This document shows, in pieces, positions 50,231 through 58,873 of a stretch of 64,000 nt of DNA. Numbering within the stretch: the first letter of the stretch is position 1; every line of letters begins with the position of its first letter. This stretch comes from Psychrobacter urativorans. GTDB lineage: Bacteria > Pseudomonadota > Gammaproteobacteria > Pseudomonadales > Moraxellaceae. The position numbers and the translations under genes were made by a program. The notes beneath the pieces were generated by a model. It saw only the letters and a program-made list of their open reading frames with translations. It searched no databases and was not told where the DNA came from. The stretch spans positions 2,728,001 to 2,792,000 of the forward strand of contig NZ_CP012678.1 in NCBI RefSeq assembly GCF_001298525.1, read 5' to 3'.

Positions 50231-50908
50231 TTAATCTTGAAGCTTTGCAAGTAGATGCTTCGCCGTATCTTCTGATGACGCAGGATTCTGACCGGTAATG
50301 AGTAAGCCATCTTCAACCACATAAGACTCCCAATCAGCGCCTTTTTGATAGTGTCCGCCATTGGCTTTTAGCACGTCTTCTAATAAGAAAGGCACGACGT
50401 CTGTGAGCTGAACACCTTCTTCTTCCGTATTACTAAAACCTGTTACGGTTTTACCTTTTACTAAGTATTCGCCATCAATTTTAACGTTTTTGAGCGCTGC
50501 TGGAGAATGGCAAACAAAGGCGACTGGCTTGTCTTGCTGAACAAAATTTTCAATCAACTCAATAGAGTTTTTATCGACCGCTAAATCCCATAATGGACCA
50601 TGACCGCCGGGGTAAAATACCGAGGCAAAGTCTTCGGCTTTAACGTCAGCAAGCTTTTCCGTATGCGCAAGGCGTTCTTGTGCTTCAGCATCGTTTTTAA
50701 AACGCTTGGTAAATTCGGTTTGCGCGTCTGGTGCATCACTTTTCGGATCAAGTGGCGGTTGACCACCGGCAGGTGAGGCGATAGTAACGTTAACGCCCGC
50801 ATCAAGAAAGGCATAGTAGGGCGCAGCAAATTCTTCTAGCCAAAAGCCAGTTTTTTCGCCAGTGTCACCCAGACGATCATGTGAGGTCAATACCATTAAA
50901 ATATTCAT
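50231..50908 (-). CDS. DJ-1/PfpI family protein (Hsp31/glyoxalase III-like)
   Basis: A 225-residue class I glutamine amidotransferase-like protein. VTIASPAGGQPPLDPKS, YPGGHGPLWDLA at about 100-110, and the nucleophile elbow FVCHSPAALKN with Cys133 and His134 are visible, together with Glu25/26 in GFWLEEF. Family members degrade methylglyoxal or act as chaperones. The surrounding aldehyde and electrophile genes favour a glyoxalase/deglycase role. AAGGATA precedes the ATG. Confidence 0.88.
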   Translation of the reverse strand: MNILMVLTSHDRLGDTGEKTGFWLEEFAAPYYAFLDAGVNVTIASPAGGQPPLDPKSDAPDAQTEFTKRFKNDAEAQERLAHTEKLADVKAEDFASVFYPGGHGPLWDLAVDKNSIELIENFVQQDKPVAFVCHSPAALKNVKIDGEYLVKGKTVTGFSNTEEEGVQLTDVVPFLLEDVLKANGGHYQKGADWESYVVEDGLLITGQNPASSEDTAKHLLAKLQD

Positions 50909-51093
50909 AATTATCCTTAATTTTTATTGGGTAAATGCGGTGATTAAAAACGTTAATTAAAGACGATTAGCCATTCGTACGGATAAAGCCGAACACTAAC
51001 CGTATCTTTTTTTAGGCTTAAAGGGTTATTAATAATGTTATTAATTATTAAAGCCCATCACTATTTAATAGCGCTAATGAATAGCGCTAAGGA

Positions 51094-52155
51094 TTATTTA
51101 ACGTCAGCAACCTTAACAACGGTTTTACCGAAATTTTTACCTTCTAACATATCAAAGAAAGCTTGTGGTGCTTGTGCTAAACCATCGACTTGATGTTCTT
51201 TAGTTTTAACTGCGCATGACTCAAGCCAGTTACTCATAGTTTTTAAGAACTCTGGGAAATGGTCACCATATTCTTCAAAGATAATAAAGCCTTTGACCGT
51301 TAAGCGTTTACTTAGAATATTGCCCATTAAGACACTTAAACGGTCTTTACCATCAGGAAGTTCAGTGGCGTTGTACTGGGAGATTAATCCGCATACTGGA
51401 ATACGGGCATGAGCGTTCAATAGTGGCAATACGGCGTCAAATACTTTGCCACCGACGTTTTCATAATAGATATCAATACCATCTGGGCACGCCGCTTTTA
51501 ATTGCTCGGCAAAGTCTTCCGCTTTATGGTCAATACAGATATCAAAGCCAAGCTCATTAACGGCGAAGTCGCATTTTTCTTTACCGCCTGCTATACCGAC
51601 GGTGCGCAGACCAAGTTGATTACCAGTTTGGCCAACCGTTGCGCCTACTGGACCAGTGGCAGCAGCGACGACTAAGGTTTCGCCTTTTTTTGGTTTGCCG
51701 ATATCGGTTAAACCCATGTAACCCGTGAAACCTGGCATACCAAGGACACCTAAGCCATAAGACGGGTGCGCCATGTTTTTATCAAGTTTCAATACGCCTA
51801 TCCCATCACTGACGCTATAATCCTGCCAACCTGAGTTCGATACGACCAAGTCACCAACGGCAAAGTTATCGATATTAGACTCAACAACTTGCGCCACCGT
51901 ACCACCCAGCATTACGTCACCAATTTGTAATGGATCAGCGTAACTTGCAGCATCACTCATGCGTCCACGCATATACGGATCAAGTGATAGATAGACGGTA
52001 CGTAATAGCATTTGGTTTTGATTTGGGATTGGGATTTCGCCAGTTGCCAATTCAAAGTTATCGGCAGTTGGGGCACCATGTGGGCGGCTTGCCAGTTTGA
52101 TTTGACGGTTTTGTTGTTGATTTTGCTGGTCGCTAAAATTATTATCAAGGCTCAT
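51094..52155 (-). CDS. NADPH-dependent alkenal/one reductase (CurA/YncB-like MDR)
   Basis: Zinc-free medium-chain reductase of 353 residues that saturates the double bond of alpha,beta-unsaturated ketones and aldehydes. IKLASRPHGAPT opens the protein. SLDPYMRGRMSD, AATGPVGATVGQTGNQLG (NADPH loop near 165), VGIAGGKEKCDF and YYENVGGKVFDAVLPLL are typical of curcumin/leukotriene-B4-type reductases. AAGGAGCTC precedes the ATG. It fits the surrounding electrophile detoxification set. Confidence 0.92.
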   Translation of the reverse strand: MSLDNNFSDQQNQQQNRQIKLASRPHGAPTADNFELATGEIPIPNQNQMLLRTVYLSLDPYMRGRMSDAASYADPLQIGDVMLGGTVAQVVESNIDNFAVGDLVVSNSGWQDYSVSDGIGVLKLDKNMAHPSYGLGVLGMPGFTGYMGLTDIGKPKKGETLVVAAATGPVGATVGQTGNQLGLRTVGIAGGKEKCDFAVNELGFDICIDHKAEDFAEQLKAACPDGIDIYYENVGGKVFDAVLPLLNAHARIPVCGLISQYNATELPDGKDRLSVLMGNILSKRLTVKGFIIFEEYGDHFPEFLKTMSNWLESCAVKTKEHQVDGLAQAPQAFFDMLEGKNFGKTVVKVADVK

Positions 52156-52298
52156 TTTAGAGCTCCTTATTTTATTTATAATGGTTGATTGTATGAATTT
52201 AAATATAGTAGCTGCTGGCTAGTGAGCAACTACTATTGGCTGATGCTAAGTGACTGTAAGCTACAGTTATTTAAAGCTACGGTTATTTATGCTTATGA

Positions 52299-53519
52299 TT
52301 AAGCGTGACTAGTAACGGCACGTTCTAATATACGACGTGATACTGCCAAGTCATTTTTACCATGCTCGCCCAATTTCACCATTTTATGCGCTTCCAATTG
52401 TTTTACAATCGGATCAATTGCCGACTCATCTAAATCTACATCTTCTAAGCTGATAGGCAATCCAAGCTCACGGAAGAAGTTTTCTGTGTGAACGATAGCG
52501 GCTTCGATGATAGCGTCATCGTCTTGAGCAACATCAGTACCGTCATTAGTGATATTCCAAACGTTACGCGCATACTGCAGCAGTTTGTCTTTTTTGCTGT
52601 CTTTCAGCTCACGCATCACTGATGGTAAGACAATCGTTAGCGTGCGTGCATGGTCAATTGCATGTAATGAGGTCAACTCATGACCAATCATATGCGTCGT
52701 CCAATCTTGCGGAACTCCCGTACCAATCAAGCCGTTCAATGCCATCGTGGCTGTCCACATAATATTTTTACGCGTTTCTAAATTCTTTGGATCAGCTTTA
52801 ACAGCTGCGCCTTCCTCAATCAGAATCTTAAGTAAACTTTCAGCAAAGGCATCTTGAACTTTCGCATTAACCGGATAGGTTAGATACTGTTCCATCACAT
52901 GCACAAAGGCATCAGCCACGCCATTCATAACCTGACGTTCAGGTAAGGTTAAGGTTTTTGCAGGATCTAAAATTGAGAATTTAGGGAACGCAAGCGGATT
53001 ACCAAATGCCAATTTCGCTTGACGCTCGCTGTAGTTAATCACTCCGCCTGAATTCATCTCAGAACCCGTCGCTGGAATGGTTAATACCGCGCCCAAATCA
53101 ACAGCCGAATCTATATTTCTGCAATAGCTGGTCAATGCGTCCCACGCTTGCTCACGAGATACCGTACCATCTTCATTAGTCATCGAAGCCACTAAGGCAA
53201 CAAACTTACTGCCATCAATCACTGAACCGCCACCAACCGCTAATAAAAAGTCGATATGGTGCTCATTGACCATATCCGCAGCTTTTAACAAAGTAGTGAA
53301 TTCTGGATTGGCTTCAATACCACCAAACTCAAATACTTCGCGTTGACCATTGGCTGCTAAAGCAGTTTTAACTTCGTCCAAAGTTCCGGTACGTTGTGCT
53401 GAACCACCACCATAAGTAATAAGGACGCGAGCATCAGTCGGTACTAAATCTGCTAGTTGTTTGATTTGACCTTCACCAAATACGATACGGACGGGATTGT
53501 AATATTGAAAGTTATTCAT
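52299..53519 (-). CDS. YqhD-like iron-dependent alcohol dehydrogenase
   Basis: A 406-residue group III alcohol dehydrogenase that reduces short and reactive aldehydes with NADPH, as E. coli YqhD does. NPVRIVFGEGQI, TYGGGSAQRTG, FGGIEANPEFTTL, AVGGGSVIDGSKF, and metal ligands in GVADAFVHVMEQY and HELTSLHAIDHARTL are visible. One of the two conserved 15-base palindromes lies 106 bases before its start, so the NemR-like regulator encoded upstream probably controls it. Confidence 0.9.
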   Translation of the reverse strand: MNNFQYYNPVRIVFGEGQIKQLADLVPTDARVLITYGGGSAQRTGTLDEVKTALAANGQREVFEFGGIEANPEFTTLLKAADMVNEHHIDFLLAVGGGSVIDGSKFVALVASMTNEDGTVSREQAWDALTSYCRNIDSAVDLGAVLTIPATGSEMNSGGVINYSERQAKLAFGNPLAFPKFSILDPAKTLTLPERQVMNGVADAFVHVMEQYLTYPVNAKVQDAFAESLLKILIEEGAAVKADPKNLETRKNIMWTATMALNGLIGTGVPQDWTTHMIGHELTSLHAIDHARTLTIVLPSVMRELKDSKKDKLLQYARNVWNITNDGTDVAQDDDAIIEAAIVHTENFFRELGLPISLEDVDLDESAIDPIVKQLEAHKMVKLGEHGKNDLAVSRRILERAVTSHA

Positions 53520-53624
53520 AATATTCCTAATGTTGAATGAGTTTTTAATAAGTATTAAATGAGTGGTTTAAAATCGGAAATAGGTGATGCCTGTTCTTTA
53601 CATCTGGTCGCATTATATATTAAT

Positions 53625-53639
53625 TAGACCGGTCGTCTA
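53625..53639. promoter_or_regulatory. NemR-like operator upstream of the yqhD-like gene
   Basis: tagaccggtcgtcta, an imperfect palindrome with TAGAC/GTCTA arms. It differs in one base from the site at 54604-54618. Its position is between the regulator and the yqhD-like gene, in the promoter region of the latter. Confidence 0.7.
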
Positions 53640-53843
53640 GTGGCTATTTATGAATAATTACAAAACTATCGTATAAGCAATTTATATCAAGTTAGTTTGA
53701 TAGTGCTAATCAACAATGGATTTTTTAAAGCATTGTTGACTGATAGTTACTGACCTAAACGTCAGTCGAAAAAGGCAAAGTCTAAACATAGTTAGAAGTA
53801 AATACTAACCAAGAATAAGAGTAAGGGGGAGGGAGAACGCCAA

Positions 53844-54482
53844 TTAGCGCCCCATCTCAGTTGTCGTCATCTGCCACACTTCTGCTAGTGGCGTATCTGT
53901 TTGGCTAATTTTTGCAATTAGGCTGGCACCAAGCCATGCAAAATACCAACGCTTTGCCATACTTTCAGCCGCGACATTATCGAGATGAGGTACCGAGTTA
54001 TCAGCCCAACCGGCTTTGATTTGAGTCGCAAGCCACGTAATCGTTTGCTGATAGCCTGCATACAGTACTTTGCGCATTGGTTCTGACATATCAGCGACTT
54101 CTGCGCTAAGCTTCACTACCAAGCACTTTTCATGGTCGCAGCCGTTTTGCTGAGTGTCATACCAGTTTTGGAAATAGTCATAAAGTTTCTGCTGCGCGCT
54201 AACATTTTGTGACCCAATAATATCCAAACGCTGCTTATACTGAATAAAGTAGTGGCTGATAATTGCCTCACCAAAGGCTTCTTTTGAGGCAAAGTAATGA
54301 TAAAAAGAGCCTTTTGGTATGCCGGCGGTGTCTAGTATTTGCTTGATGCCGACGGCGGTAAAACCTTTTTGCGCGATAAGTTTATAGCCAGTGGTTAATA
54401 GATGAGCTTTGGTATTTGATAACGCTATATCTGATGCAGAGTTGTCTGTTGGTACGGAATTTTGAGCATTAAGTAGTGCCAT
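53844..54482 (-). CDS. TetR/AcrR family regulator (NemR-like)
   Basis: A 212-residue repressor. The helix-turn-helix covers about 42-64 (IKQILDTAGIPKGSFYHYF). The C-terminal domain has GCDHEKCLVVKLSAEVADMSE with Cys115 and Cys120. The LVVKLSAEVADMSE context recalls E. coli NemR, in which a cysteine at this place senses reactive chlorine and aldehydes. The genes around it encode aldehyde and electrophile detoxification, and two TAGACC-type palindromes flank it. An N-terminal tail of about 20 residues is probably disordered. Confidence 0.88.
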   Translation of the reverse strand: MALLNAQNSVPTDNSASDIALSNTKAHLLTTGYKLIAQKGFTAVGIKQILDTAGIPKGSFYHYFASKEAFGEAIISHYFIQYKQRLDIIGSQNVSAQQKLYDYFQNWYDTQQNGCDHEKCLVVKLSAEVADMSEPMRKVLYAGYQQTITWLATQIKAGWADNSVPHLDNVAAESMAKRWYFAWLGASLIAKISQTDTPLAEVWQMTTTEMGR

Positions 54483-54603
54483 AAAGCTGATGTTCTCCTT
54501 AGAGAGAGTTTTAGTTAGTCATTTTTTGTGATGGATAAATTACGTTTTTTCAACAAACCTCACGGTTAAAACGTACTTATTCTTATAGTGTCTATGGTAG
54601 CAT

Positions 54604-54618
54604 TAGACCAGTCGTCTA
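54604..54618. promoter_or_regulatory. NemR-like operator between regulator and aldehyde dehydrogenase genes
   Basis: tagaccagtcgtcta, 14 of 15 bases identical to the site at 53625. It lies in the divergent region, 122 bases before the regulator start and 159 before the dehydrogenase start, so it could control both. Confidence 0.7.
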
Positions 54619-54672
54619 GCAAGTTGCGATTTTTATCCTGCATATTATTTAAATGGTAAATGTGTATTTTTA

Positions 54673-54696
54673 AGCTATAGCTATAGCTATAGCTAT
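54673..54696. repeat. Hexanucleotide repeat (agctat)x4
   Basis: Four perfect agctat units followed by a degenerate fifth (tagctat), in the leader region of the aldehyde dehydrogenase gene. Copy number could vary by slippage. Confidence 0.85.
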
Positions 54697-54776
54697 TAGC
54701 TATTTATTTACTGAGCAATGACTTTAAATAACCAGACTTATAAATAACAATTTCAAAATAGAAAATAGGAATAATT

Positions 54777-56261
54777 ATGACTACGAATAATGCCAACTCG
54801 AACGCTTATAGTGATTTTCATTTGCAATATATCGCTGGTGACTGGAAAAAAGGCGATGATGATAGCGTCAATATCGATACCAATCCTTATAACGGCGAGA
54901 CTCTGGTAGAGATTAAACAGGCGACGAAAGAACAACTGGATGAGGCTTATCAAGCAGCAAGTGCCGCTCAAAAGCAGTGGGCTCAGCAAACCCCGAACGA
55001 ACGGGCTGCTACTCTTTATAAAGTAGTCAGTATTTTTGATCAGCGTCAAGATGAAATTGTTGATTGGTTGATTAAAGAGTCGGGCAGCACGCGTATTAAA
55101 GCCATGGTTGAGTTTAGCAGTGCGCGCGCAATTACCCTTGAAGCCGCAAGTTTTCCCAATCGTGTACATGGTGAGATTCGTCCGTCTAACACACCGGGTA
55201 AAGAGAACTTTATCTATCGTGAGCCGATGGGTGTGATTGCGGTGATTAGCCCATGGAACTTTCCTTTACATTTAACTCAGCGTTCTATTGCGCCTGCTTT
55301 AGCATTGGGTAATGCCGTGGTTCTCAAGCCTGCGAGCGATACGCCAATTACGGGCGGTTTATTACTCGCCAAAATATTTGAAGAAGCGGGCTTGCCAAAA
55401 GGTTTGCTTAATGTGGTCGTTGGTGCAGGTAGCGAGATAGGGGACGCCATTGTTACCCATGATATTCCAAGTTTAGTATCATTTACCGGCTCAACGTCAG
55501 TGGGTAAGCATATTGGTGAATTGGCAAATGGTGGCGACTATATCAAGCAAGTGGCGTTAGAGCTGGGTGGTAATAGTCCTTTCGTAGTGTTAAAAGATGC
55601 CGATATCGAGCAAGCGGTAAAAGCCGCCGCCTTTGGCAAGTTCTTGCATCAAGGTCAGATTTGTATTGCGATTAACCGTATCATTGTCGAAGATGAGATT
55701 TATGATGACTTTGTCGAGCGCTTCCTTGCTCACGTTAAGACCTTAAATGTCGGTGATCCTAGTAAATTGGATACCGCAGTCGGTCCGATTATCAATGAAA
55801 AACAAGTGAAATCGCTTAAAGACAAAATCGATAAAACGCAGCAACAAGGTGCAAAAATGATTTTAAGTGGTGAGATTAAAGGTCAACTAGTACCGCCGCA
55901 TATCTTTACGGAAGTGACGCGTGAGATGGACTTGTCCTGTAATGAAGTGTTCGGACCCTTGGTCGGTATCATCCGCGCTAAAGATGAAGACGATGCACTG
56001 TCGATTGCCAATGACTCTATGTATGGACTATCTAGCGCGGTCTTTACTGAAGATATGGCAAAGGGGTTACGCTTTGCTCGCGGTATCAAAGCAGGTATGA
56101 CTCATATTAATGATATCTCGGTCAATGATGAAAGCAATGCGCCATTTGGTGGCGAGAAAAATTCAGGTATCGGACGTTTTAACGGTGAATGGATACTTGA
56201 AGAATTTACCACTTTACATTGGATTTCGGTTCAGCATATACCGCGTGATTATCCATTTTAA
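54777..56261 (+). CDS. NAD(P)-dependent aldehyde dehydrogenase
   Basis: Oxidises an aldehyde to its acid. The 494-residue protein has Asn161 in SPWNFPLHL, the cofactor loop [12 protein letters not shown], Glu262 in LELGGNSPF and the nucleophile Cys296 in HQGQICIA. Of known groups it resembles benzaldehyde/vanillin-type and other broad dehydrogenases. AATAGGA precedes the ATG. It is divergent from the NemR-like regulator and shares its operator region, so it is likely induced by toxic aldehydes. Confidence 0.92.
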   Translation: MTTNNANSNAYSDFHLQYIAGDWKKGDDDSVNIDTNPYNGETLVEIKQATKEQLDEAYQAASAAQKQWAQQTPNERAATLYKVVSIFDQRQDEIVDWLIKESGSTRIKAMVEFSSARAITLEAASFPNRVHGEIRPSNTPGKENFIYREPMGVIAVISPWNFPLHLTQRSIAPALALGNAVVLKPASDTPITGGLLLAKIFEEAGLPKGLLNVVVGAGSEIGDAIVTHDIPSLVSFTGSTSVGKHIGELANGGDYIKQVALELGGNSPFVVLKDADIEQAVKAAAFGKFLHQGQICIAINRIIVEDEIYDDFVERFLAHVKTLNVGDPSKLDTAVGPIINEKQVKSLKDKIDKTQQQGAKMILSGEIKGQLVPPHIFTEVTREMDLSCNEVFGPLVGIIRAKDEDDALSIANDSMYGLSSAVFTEDMAKGLRFARGIKAGMTHINDISVNDESNAPFGGEKNSGIGRFNGEWILEEFTTLHWISVQHIPRDYPF

Positions 56262-56315
56262 AAGCAGCCGTTCTAAATACTCAGTTTTAAATATTTTAGA
56301 GTAAAGTTTTAATAC

Positions 56316-56347
56316 AAAAAAAGACTGCTATTAGGCGGTCTTTTTTT
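56316..56347. terminator. Intrinsic terminator after aldehyde dehydrogenase gene
   Basis: Stem aaaaaaagactgc / gcggtcttttttt (one G-U pair), 5-base loop, with A and T tails. It can serve the converging small gene too. Confidence 0.85.
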
Positions 56348-56368
56348 ATGGAAAATCTAGAAGTATGA

Positions 56369-56599
56369 TTATTTAAGATGAAAGCCTAATAAGCCCTGTA
56401 TTTCTTCGATAGTCAGATGCCTAACGAGTGCTTGCTCTTCTACAGACAAGCGATTGGTATGCTCTTTTATCATCATATAAATACTGCGAGCGATTTCAGC
56501 CGTAGGGGCATAATACATTTGCGGCTGGTCTTGAGTGAGCTTTACTAAAAATCTATCGATAATTTTATGCTTTTGCGTCGAAGCGTGTTCTTCAGTCAT
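56369..56599 (-). CDS. Small protein of unknown function
   Basis: A 76-residue, mostly helical soluble protein (start MTEEHASTQKHKIID, end IEEIQGLLGFHLK) with a good ribosome site (AGGAG, 6-base spacing). No signal peptide, cysteine or known motif is visible. It stands alone between a terminator and the divergent cryptochrome gene. The strong ribosome site and regular helix pattern suggest it is real; the family was not recognised. Confidence 0.6.
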   Translation of the reverse strand: MTEEHASTQKHKIIDRFLVKLTQDQPQMYYAPTAEIARSIYMMIKEHTNRLSVEEQALVRHLTIEEIQGLLGFHLK

Positions 56600-56786
56600 G
56601 ACATTCTCCTATGTATAAACTATTTAAGCAGGCGCTTGAATGATAGTCAATCATGATACTTATAATAATGATAAATATCACAGGCTACTGTTTAACAAGG
56701 CATCTATAGTATTTTTTATTATAAAGTATTATATTTATTTATCGGTAAGTTATTAAGTAAATCTAATTAAAATATTGGGAATAATT

Positions 56787-58193
56787 ATGGGCAATCAGCC
56801 AGCAGCTAGGTTATCACAAACACTGATGGGCAGAAAAGTCGTGTTGATGCTGTTCCATAATGATTTACGGATTAATGACAATGCAACGTTGCTAAAAGCC
56901 GCTGAAATAGCCAGTACTAATAATGGACGGCTGCTGTGTGTTTATGTGTCCGACTTGGCAGATACGTTGACTAAACAGACCAATAAAACTCCCTATTATT
57001 TTGATGAAATGGGGCGGTCACGCAAGCAATTCTTAGTTGAAAGTTTGGTTGATTTAAATGAGTCATTACAGCGCCTTAGTAATAGATTGCTGTATTTACC
57101 AACAGACGATTTATCGACAGACAAGTTACCATCAACAATAGATGCATTTACACAGCTATGCCAGCTTATCGAGCAACACGCTGTCACTGATATCTATATC
57201 AGTCAAACCGCAGACTATCATCAAAATCAAGCTTATAAAGTCTTGCAACATCAATTCCCACAAATAAGTTGGCACAGATATTCCAACAATACCTTATTCG
57301 CTGTAATGTCGTCGACTAAGGATTTACCTAAAAGTTTCACTCAATTTCGTAAGCAGATAGAAGCAAATCATGATTTATTAAATGCTGAAAATAACCTGAC
57401 TATTACACCAATGCCAAAATCTCTACCGCCATTGCCTGATGATATGATAGGTAACAGTGTATTTTTTTATAAAGCGCAAACGTTTGATAAGCACGCACAA
57501 CATGAGCGGTGTTTTAAAGGCGGTGAGTCCAGTGCCATTAGTCATTTAAATAGCTATTTTAAGTCTGAAGCGCCCAGTACTTACAAAGTGACGCGCAATG
57601 ACCTTGATAACTGGAAGCATTCTACTAAATTCTCAGCGTGGCTAGCCAATGGCTCATTGTCGGTTAAAGTGCTACTGAATCGCTTACGACAATATGAATG
57701 CGAGGTTATCGCTAATGACTCCACTTATTGGATATGGTTTGAGCTACTGTGGCGTGAGTATTTTTATTGGTATGCGCTGACGCATCTGCAAAAGCTGTTT
57801 TGGTTTCGCGGTATTAGTCAGGATGCACCTTCGACTTGCTTTAATAAAGAACGTTTAGAGCAATGGCAAACGGGTACAACATCATATCCTATCGTTAATG
57901 CTTGTATGCATCAGCTAAAAGCAACGGGGTATATGTCCAATCGAGGCAGGCAAATCGTTGCTAGCTGCTTTATTCATGAGCTAGGTCTAGACTGGCGCTA
58001 CGGGGCAAGCTATTTTGAGCAGCACCTTATTGATTATGATGTTGCCAGTAATTGGGGCAATTGGCAGTATCTCGCGGGAGTAGGCGCTGATCCACGAGGG
58101 TGCAGACAGTTTAATCTTAAAAAACAAACACAACAGTATGACCCCAACGGTGACTTTATTAACAAATGGCAAGGGAATAAAATCAGTGAATAG
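56787..58193 (+). CDS. Cryptochrome/photolyase family protein, DASH type
   Basis: FAD photoreceptor or single-strand DNA photolyase of 468 residues. The N-terminal antenna domain opens with LMLFHNDLRINDN. The FAD-binding domain holds WFELLWREYFYWY, NACMHQLKATGYMSNRGRQIVASCF, DWRYGASYFEQHLIDYDVASNWGNWQYLAGVGADPRG and NLKKQTQQYDPNGDFINKW, the latter part typical of CRY-DASH. The frame opens at a TTG (56775), but TTGGGA before the ATG at 56787 is the better start. The DUF3429 gene follows after 58 bases. Confidence 0.93.
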   Translation: MGNQPAARLSQTLMGRKVVLMLFHNDLRINDNATLLKAAEIASTNNGRLLCVYVSDLADTLTKQTNKTPYYFDEMGRSRKQFLVESLVDLNESLQRLSNRLLYLPTDDLSTDKLPSTIDAFTQLCQLIEQHAVTDIYISQTADYHQNQAYKVLQHQFPQISWHRYSNNTLFAVMSSTKDLPKSFTQFRKQIEANHDLLNAENNLTITPMPKSLPPLPDDMIGNSVFFYKAQTFDKHAQHERCFKGGESSAISHLNSYFKSEAPSTYKVTRNDLDNWKHSTKFSAWLANGSLSVKVLLNRLRQYECEVIANDSTYWIWFELLWREYFYWYALTHLQKLFWFRGISQDAPSTCFNKERLEQWQTGTTSYPIVNACMHQLKATGYMSNRGRQIVASCFIHELGLDWRYGASYFEQHLIDYDVASNWGNWQYLAGVGADPRGCRQFNLKKQTQQYDPNGDFINKWQGNKISE

Positions 58194-58251
58194 CGATAAT
58201 AAGCCTTAGATTAGATACTTCAATACGATATAAATGAACAATATGAGATAA

Positions 58252-58698
58252 ATGAATACTATGAAAAAACCTAGTCCTTATTTAACTTTTGCAGGCGCTA
58301 TGCCATTTGTGCTTGGTTCTGTTTTTATCACTATCGGTATTGAAGCCATCCCTGTTTTGGGAAAAGTTACGCATGTTCTATCGATTTACGGCTTGGTTAT
58401 TGCCTCATTTATGGCAGGTGCGCATTGGGGTAATCATCTTAGCTTAGCTGATGATAATACATGGGCAGTCAAGCTCCCGGTGTTTAGTAATATTATTGCG
58501 CTTGCACTGTGGTTAGGATTTTTGCTGTTATCGACTGTCGGTTTTATTTGGCTGTTAGTCGTTGGTTTTGTTAGCATGTTAGTCATTGATTATGGTCTTC
58601 ATCAAGCGCATATTATTAATAATGATTATTATAGGGTAAGAAAGTACGTCACTATGATAGTGGTTATTGCACTTATCATTGCAGGGGTTCAGCTATAG
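58252..58698 (+). CDS. DUF3429 family membrane protein
   Basis: A 148-residue protein with about five hydrophobic helices. The opening LTFAGAMPFVLGSVFI and then IASFMAGAHWGNHLS match the DUF3429 family. In other bacteria such genes often lie beside photolyase/cryptochrome genes, as here, which suggests a role connected to light or DNA repair. The biochemical function is unknown. The ATG at 58261 is an alternative start. Confidence 0.78.
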   Translation: MNTMKKPSPYLTFAGAMPFVLGSVFITIGIEAIPVLGKVTHVLSIYGLVIASFMAGAHWGNHLSLADDNTWAVKLPVFSNIIALALWLGFLLLSTVGFIWLLVVGFVSMLVIDYGLHQAHIINNDYYRVRKYVTMIVVIALIIAGVQL

Positions 58699-58873
58699 CA
58701 TTGTATTGATTGTTATCATGTTTAAAATAATGGGGTTCAAAATCGTTACGTTCAAAACAATGGTGTAAATACAGTTATAGATTTTCATTTAACGCTTGAT
58801 ATTATTTATTTAATGGATGTTATTGGCGCAGAAATAGGGATTTTTTTGGTTAAAGAAGTAAAGGAGCTTGGTT

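Noticed and set aside
53710..53739. Hairpin tcaacaatg/cattgttga as a terminator of the regulator gene
   Set aside because: The 9-base stem has a 12-base loop and no T run on either strand, so it was not called.
54753..55169. Minus-strand frame opposite the aldehyde dehydrogenase start
   Set aside because: It overlaps a well-supported gene on the other strand and has no ribosome site or recognisable motif.
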